This document shows positions 1 through 9,325 of a stretch of DNA of 64,000 nt, in pieces (the stretch's first letter is position 1; every line of letters starts with the position of its first letter). The DNA is from DMER64 sp049652385 (GTDB taxonomy: Bacteria; Bacteroidota; Bacteroidia; Bacteroidales; UBA932): positions 310,001 to 374,000 of the forward strand of contig JBASDX010000008.1 in assembly GCA_049652385.1 (NCBI GenBank), written 5' to 3'. A program made the translations under genes and the position numbers. The notes beneath the pieces are model-generated. The model was not told the DNA's origin and did no database searches. It was given only the letters and a program-made list of their open reading frames with translations.

Positions 1-1798
1 GTTTACGGATAACGGTACGCCTTTCTGTGCCGGGGTCAGAACGTCGTCTCCGGGTGGTATCTCTGCCGGTTGTTGCAGGGTTTCTGCGGGAGGATGTTTG
101 CCGGATATTTGTACTCAGTTCCAGTCCTTGTACGGTTATTTGATGATTTCCCAGAATCCCTTCTGCGGCACGGGTGTGAATACGTGCGTATAGTTCCGGT
201 GTTTTCGTAAGAGGATCGAAAGATTCAAAAGTCAGCTGCATTTCCGCCCCTTCCAAATCCAGGCGGGTTGTATCGTTTACGGTAATACCCATTTTTTTTG
301 CCGTCAGAGAGCCTGCCAACGGATATTTACCTGTGCTGTCTGCAACAAAAACATCGGGATGTATGTACACATGAACCAACGTGCTGTCAGATTCCCATAA
401 CCATTGTTTATCAGGGATATGTAACTTAAGTGAAGGTATTTCCAAATGTGAGGACAGGAAAATGTTGTTTACACCATCCAGATTAAAATGCCGCCATTTG
501 CCTTCAGCCTGCAAGTTCAGGGTGACGGTTCCTTGTGCCTGGTATTCCGGCATGTTTTGAAAACAATCTGCCCATTTTTCTGTATGTACCTGCCCTGCCG
601 CCGTCAATCGCAGGAAAGGATCGTCTGTATAAGAGGTCAAAGAACCTTGTGCCTGGATTTGAAGGGCTTCATTTTTTACATACAATTTGTGCAAAAGGAA
701 CGTGCCGTAATCTTTTTTTGCAGGATTGTAGTTGGCTGTAAAAGCCGTTTGAAAGGAAGAAAAAGAAATGTTTTCTTCCGGAAGTTCCAATGGCCCTTTA
801 CCTGTAGAAACAACAAGCCGGTATGATGGCCAGGCTTTGGTGTTGTAATCATAGGCTCCGTCTATCGTGCATTGGACGGTGATGGGTATATGGGTTACAG
901 GAACGTTTTCAATGGGTAGAAGCGGGTCGGGATAAGCTCTTGCAAAACCTTTGAAAGAGACGGTATCTATGTCAAGCGACCCCCTGAGCTCCACACTGTC
1001 ACGGTGCAGACCAAGAAAGCCGTTTAATAAATAAGGGGCTTCTCCAATCATGCCTTGGCAGTCGGAAAAATAAAAACGGTCAAAGACATCATCTACGGCT
1101 ATATGTCCTTTAATATGGAAAGGAATGTCGTCAAACAACGTATCGTTTCCCGTAACCAAGGTATTGGTAAAAGTACGTGCCCTTGTTTGAAGACCGGTAT
1201 AAACAGAGCCGCTGTCGCGGTACCTATGGGGTATATCGGGCTGCCTGCGGGAAATACGTAAGGAAAGATTCTCAATGCCGGTATGGTAATAGAGAGAATC
1301 CATCCGGTTATCAAAAGTAAAAAGCAAGGTATCTCTGATGATAATCCTTGTCAAGGATAAACGGTAGGGGAATTCGAGCGTATCGTCACCGGCGGAAAAA
1401 AAATCCAGATTGCTGTTGCCTTGTGGGTCTGTATAAAGATGTATGGTTGCGTTTTGTAAAAAAAGACGAGGGATGGATATGTGGCGATTGAGCAGTGCAG
1501 CGGGTTGTATCAAAGCCCGGGCTTCATGAAACGATAACAGCGTATCGGCTTCTGTTTCTCTGTTTTCTGCAATAAAGCCGTTTTTTAAAACCAGGGAAAT
1601 ATTGGGAAAATGTTTTAATGTTTGTACATCAGCTTCTTCTACATAAATGTGAAGATCCGGGAATTGGTTGACATACTTGTTAACCAGACGTGTAAGACGT
1701 GGCGGAGCAAATATAAATTGTACTGTAACAGATACCATCAGCAGTAACAAGACAATAGTTGCCGTGAGGATCCCGATGAAACGCCAACATTTCTTCAT
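1..1798 (-). CDS. AsmA-like outer-membrane biogenesis protein, C-terminus cut by the window edge
   Basis: The minus strand is open from an ATG at 1798 to the left edge, giving about 599 residues of a longer protein. The N-terminus (MKKCWRFIG, then a hydrophobic stretch rich in Leu/Val at about residues 8-30) is a single membrane anchor. It is followed by a motif typical of Bacteroidota AsmA-like proteins (YVNQFPDLHIYVEEAD, then FPNISLVLKNG). Long repetitive beta-strand-rich sequence follows with no catalytic motif. AsmA/TamB-type proteins are large periplasmic beta-rich proteins anchored in the inner membrane and linked to lipid or outer-membrane protein transport; that role is family knowledge, not shown here. 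Spot checks at several points of this frame found no stop. It is divergent from the BACON/GLUG lipoprotein gene. The exact AsmA subfamily cannot be fixed without the C-terminus. Confidence 0.8.
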   Translation of the reverse strand, partial: MKKCWRFIGILTATIVLLLLMVSVTVQFIFAPPRLTRLVNKYVNQFPDLHIYVEEADVQTLKHFPNISLVLKNGFIAENRETEADTLLSFHEARALIQPAALLNRHISIPRLFLQNATIHLYTDPQGNSNLDFFSAGDDTLEFPYRLSLTRIIIRDTLLFTFDNRMDSLYYHTGIENLSLRISRRQPDIPHRYRDSGSVYTGLQTRARTFTNTLVTGNDTLFDDIPFHIKGHIAVDDVFDRFYFSDCQGMIGEAPYLLNGFLGLHRDSVELRGSLDIDTVSFKGFARAYPDPLLPIENVPVTHIPITVQCTIDGAYDYNTKAWPSYRLVVSTGKGPLELPEENISFSSFQTAFTANYNPAKKDYGTFLLHKLYVKNEALQIQAQGSLTSYTDDPFLRLTAAGQVHTEKWADCFQNMPEYQAQGTVTLNLQAEGKWRHFNLDGVNNIFLSSHLEIPSLKLHIPDKQWLWESDSTLVHVYIHPDVFVADSTGKYPLAGSLTAKKMGITVNDTTRLDLEGAEMQLTFESFDPLTKTPELYARIHTRAAEGILGNHQITVQGLELSTNIRQTSSRRNPATTGRDTTRRRRSDPGTERRTVIRK

Positions 1799-1865
1799 AC
1801 CTGCTAAATTACGTTTTTTTCATATTACAACGCAACAATTAAAAGGTTTTACGCATCTTTGTAAC
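1799..1865. promoter_or_regulatory. Divergent promoter region between AsmA-like and BACON/GLUG genes
   Basis: This 67-bp gap must carry both promoters. On the minus strand TAATTTAG (1804-1811) is one mismatch from the Bacteroidota -7 box TAnnTTTG, with TTG about 21 bases upstream. On the plus strand CATCTTTG (1855-1862) is one mismatch from it and ends 3 bases before the ATG at 1866. Both would give transcripts with almost no leader. Confidence 0.45.
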
Positions 1866-4826
1866 ATGGTCCAAAAGAGGTATATATTCCTATCTGTTGT
1901 TTTTGTTTTCTTGTTTTTGTGCGGGTGTATAAAACAAGAAACGTTGTTTTATATAAAAAGTAAACCATCTCTGCTGCATGTGGAGAAAGCAGGAGGTACA
2001 GCAACTATTACGATAAACAGCAATACATCATGGAAAGTTGTCATTCCCGAACCATGGTGTGTGACCAATATGACAGAAGGTAGTGCTTCCTATGAGCCGG
2101 TTATGCTGGTTTTTACCATTGAAAAAAACACATCAAAAAATGAAAGGCAACAAAAAATAGTGCTCCAATCCAGGAAGTATCCTGCAGTTTATACGACCAT
2201 AACGCTTGTTCAGGAGGCAGGAGACGAACCTGAAGAGCCGGAAGACCCGGAAGATCCGGAAGAGCCAGTGTTGACAGATACTTTGACTGTCACTTCTTCA
2301 AAAAACGAGATTTGGTGCAAAGGAGACAGTTTTGATGTAACCTTGTATGCCAATACCGATTGGTCTTTTGTAGCTTCCGATCAACCCTGGTGTGAGCTGA
2401 TTTCTGAAGACAGGGAAGGAGGACCGGGGCATTATGTACTTACCTTCATGGCAGATACAACTAAGCAGGCACAGCCAAGGGATGCTGTGCTTTCGTTTAA
2501 AACGGCGGCAGATTCCATAGTTACATTATCGATTAGGCAAAGAGCCGTTGGTTTGTCTTTACCTGAAGATCTGATAGCCTTTCGTGATGAAGTGAATGCA
2601 GGATGGGATCTGCTGCCCTGGATGGATGCTGACAGCGTTGTGCATATGAGGGCAGATATTGATTTGTCTGATGCCGGTAATTGGGTACCAATAGGTATGG
2701 TGATAGAGGAGGATCGTAGTTTTAAAGGAATACTTGACGGAAACGGACATCGCATTACCAACCTTACCCTTACAAATAGCTATTTACCATCTGTTGGCTT
2801 TTTTGGACATATTATTGATGCAGAGGTGCGCAATCTGGTTCTGGATGAAAGTTGTTTGATTTCTATTGTCATTCCCCCTAACCGGGAGGTGTCGGCAGGA
2901 GGTATTTGCGGTACCCTTGAGGGCGGAACTATTTCCGGCTGTTCTTTTGAAGGAAAGCTGGAGTTAACGGGAACAGGGGCAAATACTGCTGCAGGCGGTA
3001 TTGTTGGAACCATGCTTGTCCATAGCAAGATTGAAGGGATAGCCATCATAAGGGAACCATCGTATGTGAGTTACTGCCATAACAAAGGAACAATCAAGGG
3101 ATTGCACATAGCAGGAGGAATTGTGGGCATACAAGAGGGGGGACTTACCAAAGGCAATGAGGTGCATTACTCAACTAATGAAACGGGGGCTCGTGTTACT
3201 GCAAAAGATTTGGCAGGAGGCATTGCCGGATTACACACATCCAATGGTAAGATAGAGAATTGTGTAAACAGCGGGTTTATACAGGCAGTAGATGGTCATG
3301 CAGGAGGAATATGTGCGGAATTGTCCAATTATTCTTCTGTTTTACGCTGTGAAAACACAAATCAAGCACAAGTGCAAGGAGCAAAATATGCAGGAGGCAT
3401 TTGTGGGTATTCTTTCGTTCGTTCTACTATAAAAGAATGTAGTAATGCGGCAGAAATTAAAGGTGTCAGAACTGTGGGCGGCATTTGTGCTGTTCAGATG
3501 GAACAGAGTTCCATAGAGGGTTGTGATAACTTCGGACGGATTGTCACTTTGGCAGAAACAGAAGAAGAGAATGATGGAACAGCCGGTATTGTGGGAGTAA
3601 GCATTAATTCAAAAATAATTGTTTGTAAAAACGAAGGCCCGGTTACAGGAATTTCGACAGCAGGAGGAATAGTGGCTTATTTTTCTTCAAATGCTTCCGT
3701 GGTTTTTGAAAAATGCAGCAATGCGTCTCCTGTTACAGGAGGAAGCCAGGTAGGAGGTATAATAGGATTTCTCCAGGTTAAAAGTGCTTCTTTGAAATCG
3801 TTGACCAATTACGGACAGATTTCTACTCCGGCAGAAGATGCCGCTGCCGGCGGTATTGCAGGTGCTATAAAGGGGTTAACGGTAACTGTCAGCGACTGTA
3901 TAAATAAGGAGGGTGCCCATGTAAGCGCAAGGCGAGGCAATGCGGGTGGCATTGCCGCCGATGCTCCGGATAGAGGGATACAATTCTCTTATTGTGAAAA
4001 CCATGCTGACATTGAATCCGGAAAGTGGGCCGCGGGGATTGTTGCTTTTAGTAAAGACCTGATTAGTAGATGTTTAAACACCGGAAACATTGCCGTATTG
4101 CCGAATACTTCTTCCGGAGAGAACGAATATACTCTTTTGGCAGCAGGCATAGCAGCCAACACATCACATTCCATTGAGCACTGCACAAACAAAGGTCAGA
4201 TTTCAGCTTTCAATGCAGCTGGGATTTCAGCACAATATGCACCTACAGGTACTATTTATACTATTAAAAATTGTATAAACGAGGGTTCGGTCACAGGAGA
4301 TAACACAGCCGGCGGCATAGTGGCTTTTGGCGACTCAGGAACGCGTTTGGAAAATGTAGAAAACAAAGCTTCTGTTACCGGTTCACACCGTGTAGGGGGT
4401 ATTGCCGCAACTGTAAAAAACGGAAATTTAAAAGGTTGTGTCAATAGCGGCGCCGTAAGCGGAACGGAAACAGAATTAAAATATAATTATTTTGTATTGG
4501 GAGGTATATGCGGCGCCAACGACGGAGCAAACCTGACAGAATGTATAAATAAGGCCCCGGTTACAAGATTGTCAAAAACAGGCCAATACAAATTTGTCGG
4601 AGGAGTAGTCGGTTCTACTAAAGGAATCGGCTTTAGTCGGGGTGTTTTGGAGAATTGTACCAATGAAGGACCTGTAACAGGTTTACAAGATGTTCAAAAC
4701 TCTTGTTTCACAGGTGGTTTTTGTGGTTTTTTTGCATCAGGACCTAAACCGGAAAATTGCTCCAACACAGGTTCGGTCAACGGAGAAGAACCCAATGAAG
4801 ATAACGAATACGGAGGACATGCATAA
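1866..4826 (+). CDS. BACON-domain lipoprotein with many GLUG-type repeats
   Basis: The ATG at 1866 is chosen over the longer frame opening at 1668 because it begins a lipoprotein signal (MVQKRYIFLSVVFVFLFLCGC) and lies just after the promoter; the protein is 986 residues. Two BACON domains follow (about residues 35-120 and 140-225: NTSWKVV, WCVTN, then NTDWSFV, WCELIS), separated by an acidic Glu/Pro/Asp linker (EEPEDPEDPEEP). The remaining roughly 700 residues are repeats of the form AGGI(V/C)G followed by a short Cys-Asn-Asn-Gly segment and V(T/S)G, as in GLUG motifs of surface adhesin-like proteins. BACON domains are thought to bind carbohydrate or mucin. It is probably surface exposed and attached to the outer membrane. 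It starts a plus-strand run with the EEP and small lipoproteins. The ligand is unknown. Confidence 0.82.
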   Translation: MVQKRYIFLSVVFVFLFLCGCIKQETLFYIKSKPSLLHVEKAGGTATITINSNTSWKVVIPEPWCVTNMTEGSASYEPVMLVFTIEKNTSKNERQQKIVLQSRKYPAVYTTITLVQEAGDEPEEPEDPEDPEEPVLTDTLTVTSSKNEIWCKGDSFDVTLYANTDWSFVASDQPWCELISEDREGGPGHYVLTFMADTTKQAQPRDAVLSFKTAADSIVTLSIRQRAVGLSLPEDLIAFRDEVNAGWDLLPWMDADSVVHMRADIDLSDAGNWVPIGMVIEEDRSFKGILDGNGHRITNLTLTNSYLPSVGFFGHIIDAEVRNLVLDESCLISIVIPPNREVSAGGICGTLEGGTISGCSFEGKLELTGTGANTAAGGIVGTMLVHSKIEGIAIIREPSYVSYCHNKGTIKGLHIAGGIVGIQEGGLTKGNEVHYSTNETGARVTAKDLAGGIAGLHTSNGKIENCVNSGFIQAVDGHAGGICAELSNYSSVLRCENTNQAQVQGAKYAGGICGYSFVRSTIKECSNAAEIKGVRTVGGICAVQMEQSSIEGCDNFGRIVTLAETEEENDGTAGIVGVSINSKIIVCKNEGPVTGISTAGGIVAYFSSNASVVFEKCSNASPVTGGSQVGGIIGFLQVKSASLKSLTNYGQISTPAEDAAAGGIAGAIKGLTVTVSDCINKEGAHVSARRGNAGGIAADAPDRGIQFSYCENHADIESGKWAAGIVAFSKDLISRCLNTGNIAVLPNTSSGENEYTLLAAGIAANTSHSIEHCTNKGQISAFNAAGISAQYAPTGTIYTIKNCINEGSVTGDNTAGGIVAFGDSGTRLENVENKASVTGSHRVGGIAATVKNGNLKGCVNSGAVSGTETELKYNYFVLGGICGANDGANLTECINKAPVTRLSKTGQYKFVGGVVGSTKGIGFSRGVLENCTNEGPVTGLQDVQNSCFTGGFCGFFASGPKPENCSNTGSVNGEEPNEDNEYGGHA

Positions 4827-4838
4827 AATAATAAAAAT

Positions 4839-5675
4839 ATGAAATATACAGCCCTTTTCTATACAGCTCTCACCGTATTTCTTATGGCTTTTTCGTCTTG
4901 CAAAAGCCAGCCGGATACCATAAAGGTGATGTCGTACAATATCCGTTTATCGTTGGTCGATGACGGAGACAATCATTGGAACTTAAGAAAAGAAGCTTCT
5001 GTCAGGATGATAAAAGATTTGCAACCGCAGGTAATTGGACTACAAGAGCCTGTTAATGAGCAGATAGTTTTCCTGTTGGACAGCCTGACGCAATACGGAA
5101 GGGTGGGGGTAGCACGCGATGACGGTGATACTTTGGGAGAATTTTCCGCCATTTTCTACTTAAAAGACGTATATGATATTTTAGAAGGAGGTACTTTCTG
5201 GCTAAGCGAAACACCCGATATACCTTCGTTTGGTTGGGATGCCGCTTGTAAAAGAGTTGTCACGTGGGGTCTTTTGCAGAATAAAAAATCGGGAAAGGCT
5301 TTTTACGTGTTCAACACACATTTTGATCATATTGGAAAAACAGCACGGCTGGAATCAGCTCGTTTACTGGCAGATAGAATACAAGAGATTTGTAACGATA
5401 CCTGGCCTGTTTTTCTTACAGGAGACTTCAATGCAAGTATAGATGACCCTCTTTTTGAGCCGATTAAAGGGTTGTTACACGATGCACGGAAAGAAGTACC
5501 GCTGAGCGACAGCCTTACCACCTACCACGCCTGGGGAACGTACGACGGCTTACCCATTGATCATATTTTTTATCGTGGAACAAAAGCCGTATCTTTCCGC
5601 ACCGTTACAGAAAGCTATGGGGCCCCTTACGTATCTGACCACTATCCCATACTCGTTGTTTTTGAAATAGAATAA
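4839..5675 (+). CDS. Endonuclease/exonuclease/phosphatase (EEP) family lipoprotein
   Basis: A 278-residue protein with a lipoprotein signal (MKYTALFYTALTVFLMAF then SSC). The EEP fold is clear: MSYNIRLS near residue 31, metal-binding Glu in VIGLQEP, His in FNTHFDHIG, Asp/Asn in LTGDFNAS, and the C-terminal SDHYPIL with the catalytic Asp-His pair. Length is normal for this family. The lipid anchor suggests a periplasmic or outer-membrane phosphodiesterase or phosphatase rather than a DNA repair enzyme; the substrate cannot be read from sequence. It starts 12 bases after the BACON/GLUG gene and is probably co-transcribed with it and with the small lipoprotein downstream. Confidence 0.88.
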   Translation: MKYTALFYTALTVFLMAFSSCKSQPDTIKVMSYNIRLSLVDDGDNHWNLRKEASVRMIKDLQPQVIGLQEPVNEQIVFLLDSLTQYGRVGVARDDGDTLGEFSAIFYLKDVYDILEGGTFWLSETPDIPSFGWDAACKRVVTWGLLQNKKSGKAFYVFNTHFDHIGKTARLESARLLADRIQEICNDTWPVFLTGDFNASIDDPLFEPIKGLLHDARKEVPLSDSLTTYHAWGTYDGLPIDHIFYRGTKAVSFRTVTESYGAPYVSDHYPILVVFEIE

Positions 5676-5699
5676 ATAAATCATAGCATAACAAAACAC

Positions 5700-6083
5700 A
5701 TGAAAAAAACAGGACCGCGACTTCTTGCTGCCTTATTGGCTTTTGCCTTGCTGATACCACTCTTTTCTTCTTGTCAAAAAACGTACAAAAAAGAAGATTT
5801 GATAGGAACATGGGCTTATCAGGAGAATACAAAATATACCATCACGTTTAAAGAAGACGGTACATTAGGTTATACCGCACCGGGTGATACACCTTATTAC
5901 ACACCTACTTATACAGTTGATGGAATTTTTATCTATATACGCGTAATGATAGGCAGCGCTGCCGTAAACGATGTGGTAGAAATACGCTCCCTAACCCCGA
6001 CTACACTTGTAATCTTCTACGACGGGGACCTTCTGTTTGACGGAGAATCCCTGACCGGAGAGTACGTGCTGCTTAGAAAGTAA
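5700..6083 (+). CDS. Small lipocalin-like lipoprotein
   Basis: A 127-residue protein with a clear lipoprotein signal (hydrophobic residues 8-22, then FSSCQK). The mature part starts KKEDLIGTWAY followed by ITFKEDGTLGY, the pattern of short lipocalin-like domains in Bacteroidales lipoproteins (LxGTW, then FxxDGT). No catalytic residues are evident. It begins 24 bases after the EEP gene in the same direction. Its last 11 bases overlap the 3' end of the minus-strand HEAT/DUF1080 gene, so the two converge. Function unknown. Confidence 0.75.
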   Translation: MKKTGPRLLAALLAFALLIPLFSSCQKTYKKEDLIGTWAYQENTKYTITFKEDGTLGYTAPGDTPYYTPTYTVDGIFIYIRVMIGSAAVNDVVEIRSLTPTTLVIFYDGDLLFDGESLTGEYVLLRK

Positions 6084-9000
6084 GCGTTTTAATACGGATG
6101 TTGCGGAACCATACCTTGGATCCGTGTCCTAAAAAGCCAATCTTACCGGAAACTCTTTTCAACCCGGGATGTTCCCTGCCGTCTACGGGTCCTGCAGAAA
6201 TACTTCCTTCTGTGATTACTTCTCCGTTAAGCGTAACGCGGATGTAATCTCCTTTTGCATATATTTCCTGGTAGTTCCATTCGCCTACAGGTTTTAATGC
6301 ATGTTGGTTGTGAGCCGGAATGACTCCGTACACGGAACCGTGGTATTGGTAATCCAACAGCCACGGCTGGTAGATGGGGTCAAAATGATCCAGTATCTGA
6401 ACCTCCATGCCTTCGTACGCAGCGTCTCCCGTTCCGGGAGCCCGAATGCCTACTCCGTTGTTGGCACCCGGTGTAAGTTTGAACTCAAAACGGAAAATAA
6501 AATCACCGTATTCCTTAACGGTATACAAATCGCCAAACCCTTGTTCCGTAGGCTCTACCACTAACTCCCCGTCACGTACGTGGTAATCGGTGGTATTTCC
6601 TTCCCATTTGTGCAAAGAAGTTCCATCAAACAGGATTTCATATCCTTGTGCTTCTTCTTCCGGAGATAAGGTATAGGGTTCCGGGCGTTCCAACTCCCGA
6701 ACGTAGATATCGCGGTAAGCTACCTTGCTGCCGTGGGCTTGCAATTCAATGGCTCCGTACGGGAATATGGGCTGGGAGCGATCCCAGTAATTCTCCATGA
6801 TCACGTTGTCTACCACCAAATCTCCATTCAGGTATACCGTCACCCGTTCGCCTTGCATGCGGATGAAGAAACTGTTCCAATCGCCCAGCCGGTTGTCAGC
6901 CACATGCGTAGGATCAGCCATGTGTTTTATGTTGTTGTACAAGCCTCCGGAGCCTACTTGAGCTCCTACGTGTACACGTGATGTATCCCAGATTTGTACC
7001 TGGGGTGAACCGCGCAGGTAAATACCGGCATCGGCCTCGGGACCTTCCGGATAGAGCAGCCAATCTATGTACATTTCAAAATCGCCGTATTCTTTTACCG
7101 TACACAGGTTATCGCCTTTTCCCAAAAAGATGATTTTACCGTCTTCTACAATCCATTGGCTGAACGCTTTTTCGTTTTCTTTCTTTTGTGCCTGTGCCAA
7201 GGCTTCCGGTGTCATTTTGCTGCGGGAGATGGGATTACCCACCAAGGCCTGCCAACCTTCCAGGTCTTTTTCGTTGAAAATACGAACGTATCCCGCATCG
7301 TCCGGCAAGGCGGCCAGGGTTTTGTCGATGTTCTTGATTTCGTACGGTGCGTCGGGGTAATCGGACTGCGCCAAAACTTCTTTGGCTTGTTCCATCCAAC
7401 TACGCATGGGGGTTCCGTAGAAATGGGGGTTTAAGGCCGCCAGACGGCAGATGTTCAGAGCTGCCTGCAGGCGCACCCCGGCACGGCTGTCTTTCAGGTA
7501 AGGGGCCGAGGCAAAGGCGGCTTGTACCACCCGGGCGTTTCTGAGCTGTACCAGCAAGGCAGTGATGTCTTCCTCCGCCTCGGCTTGTTCCAAAGCCCTT
7601 CTGAGGAAAATCACCTTCTGCTCTCCCGGGGCTTTCCAGGCGGACAGCATCTGTATATAAGCTTTATAATCGGCACTTTCCAGGTATTTGTCGCTCAACA
7701 GATCGATGGCACGCTTGGTGCCCGTGGCGGCTATGGGGGTGTAATAGGCACTTTGTACCTTGGGAGAGGCTTGCTGCATATGTTGGTATAGCACGTCGTA
7801 TGCCTGTTCGGCATCCGTTCCGTACAAAGCGGCCGTTACGGCTTTTTGCACGGCCTCCAGAAACGCAGGTTCTACGTCTTTATCAGCAGCCGTGGTTTCC
7901 AGCAATCGGAAATATACGTTCATCTGCCCGGGGGCCGCTACTCCCGATAAAGCTTGCGCTGCTGCCATACGTATCCGGGGATTGGGGTTGTTCAGTTCCC
8001 GGAGCACCATGTGTTCATAGGAACGGGCTTTGCGGGCACCCAGTAACGTTAGTGCGGCTGTTTTTCCTTGTTCGGAAGCCTTGGGATACCAGTCTACAAC
8101 GGCTTTCACGACGTCTCCTTCCATAGAGAGCAGGTTTTCCAAAGCCAACTGTGTCTGCAGGGCGCTTTCGTGGGTCAACAAACCGCTCAGCAGCTGTACG
8201 CTTTCCGGACCTCCCGATTTCCGTACGGCCCGGGCCGAGGCGGCGGCTACGTCCGGATGGTCATGAAAAAGCCAGGGGTCGGCTATGTAACAAGCCAGAG
8301 CGGGGCTGTTCTGAGAGCCCAGGAAATCGAGCACATCTATGACGGCAGGAATGGACAGGCGTTTCATTTTCTTGAGCAAAGCACCGTTCACTACAGGAGA
8401 CAAGAAAGGTCTTGTTCCTTCCAGGGCCGTTCTGCGGTACGCCCCGTCTTTATCATCCAGGGCTTTCAGGACCGTTTTAAAGGCTTTGTCTTTTTCCATG
8501 GCCAGCAACAAAGCAAGGGCCTGATTCCGCACTTGGGAAGGGTTGTTTCGTTTGATACGTTTTTTAAGCGCTCGTACCGTTTTTCCCGGGTCCATGCGGC
8601 CTACGCGTTCCAGGTAACGCAGGAATTCGTAATCGGGTGCTTTTTCCATAATATCGTAAGAGGCCATGGTACCACACTGCGACAAAGCCGTATAGGCTTG
8701 TGCATGCAAGGCCGGATCTCCCGTTTTTATGACAGATACGATAAATTTTTCTGCCAACGGAGAGCCCAATTGGGCCAGTCCGCTCAATGTTTGCTCTTGT
8801 ATGGGGGCACTGAGCAGCAGGTGCACGGCTTTTTCTCCTCCTATAGCCGTTACGGCTTGTACGGCAGGAACGGCCAGTTCTTTGGTAAACAAATAGGGCG
8901 ACAATACATCCAAACTTTCCTCTCTGCCCAGCAACGCCAGTTGTCTTATGAAAAACGCCTGAACAACAGGATCTTCAGAAGCTTCCAGCGCGAGTGCAAA

Positions 9001-9321
9001 ATCTTGGGCCACGCGGCTGCGCAGTGCGTCAGGTATTTGAGGATTGCTTACGTACTGCACCAAACCGTTTATGGCATACTCGGCTTGTGGCAGGGACGTG
9101 CCGTCTCCTTTTATTTGGCCTGCCAACAGCATCACGCCCTCACTTCCGGTAGAAAGTATGTCTTCCATCAGGCGGTCAAAGAGGGCTTTGTTGCCGGCGG
9201 GCAATTGGTTTAAGGCATCACCAATTTTGGTGGCCGTGGTTCTTTGGGCATCTTGGGCGTAGAGTGCAGATGCACCCGCCAACAAGATTATCACTAAAAA
9301 AGTACCAATTTTTTTCATCAT
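6073..9321 (-). CDS. HEAT-repeat protein with two DUF1080 (3-keto-disaccharide hydrolase-like) domains
   Basis: A 1082-residue exported protein: signal peptide MMKKIGTFLVIILLAGASA with cleavage near YAQ. Residues about 30-640 are alpha-helical HEAT-like repeats (for example IRMAAAQALSGVA and VRLQAALNICRLAAL). Two DUF1080 domains follow: about 670-870 (FNEKDLEGWQAL, EYGDFEMYIDW, DAGIYLRG, QVQIWD) and about 885-1082 (LFDGTSLHKWEG, EYGDFIFRFEFKL, NNGVGIRAP, MEVQILD). DUF1080 proteins have a concanavalin-like fold and some hydrolyse 3-keto-glycosides. The gene starts four bases after the Gfo/Idh/MocA gene ends, which fits an oxidise-then-cleave pair. Two adjacent ATGs (9321, 9318) are both possible starts. 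The double DUF1080 plus a long HEAT platform is large for the family. Confidence 0.85.
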   Translation of the reverse strand: MMKKIGTFLVIILLAGASALYAQDAQRTTATKIGDALNQLPAGNKALFDRLMEDILSTGSEGVMLLAGQIKGDGTSLPQAEYAINGLVQYVSNPQIPDALRSRVAQDFALALEASEDPVVQAFFIRQLALLGREESLDVLSPYLFTKELAVPAVQAVTAIGGEKAVHLLLSAPIQEQTLSGLAQLGSPLAEKFIVSVIKTGDPALHAQAYTALSQCGTMASYDIMEKAPDYEFLRYLERVGRMDPGKTVRALKKRIKRNNPSQVRNQALALLLAMEKDKAFKTVLKALDDKDGAYRRTALEGTRPFLSPVVNGALLKKMKRLSIPAVIDVLDFLGSQNSPALACYIADPWLFHDHPDVAAASARAVRKSGGPESVQLLSGLLTHESALQTQLALENLLSMEGDVVKAVVDWYPKASEQGKTAALTLLGARKARSYEHMVLRELNNPNPRIRMAAAQALSGVAAPGQMNVYFRLLETTAADKDVEPAFLEAVQKAVTAALYGTDAEQAYDVLYQHMQQASPKVQSAYYTPIAATGTKRAIDLLSDKYLESADYKAYIQMLSAWKAPGEQKVIFLRRALEQAEAEEDITALLVQLRNARVVQAAFASAPYLKDSRAGVRLQAALNICRLAALNPHFYGTPMRSWMEQAKEVLAQSDYPDAPYEIKNIDKTLAALPDDAGYVRIFNEKDLEGWQALVGNPISRSKMTPEALAQAQKKENEKAFSQWIVEDGKIIFLGKGDNLCTVKEYGDFEMYIDWLLYPEGPEADAGIYLRGSPQVQIWDTSRVHVGAQVGSGGLYNNIKHMADPTHVADNRLGDWNSFFIRMQGERVTVYLNGDLVVDNVIMENYWDRSQPIFPYGAIELQAHGSKVAYRDIYVRELERPEPYTLSPEEEAQGYEILFDGTSLHKWEGNTTDYHVRDGELVVEPTEQGFGDLYTVKEYGDFIFRFEFKLTPGANNGVGIRAPGTGDAAYEGMEVQILDHFDPIYQPWLLDYQYHGSVYGVIPAHNQHALKPVGEWNYQEIYAKGDYIRVTLNGEVITEGSISAGPVDGREHPGLKRVSGKIGFLGHGSKVWFRNIRIKTLTF

Positions 9322-9325
9322 CGCA

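Noticed and set aside
8068..9213. 381-codon plus-strand open frame antisense to the HEAT/DUF1080 gene
   Set aside because: It mirrors a clear HEAT-repeat coding frame, has no family motifs and is rich in residues typical of reverse-strand reading of GC-rich genes.
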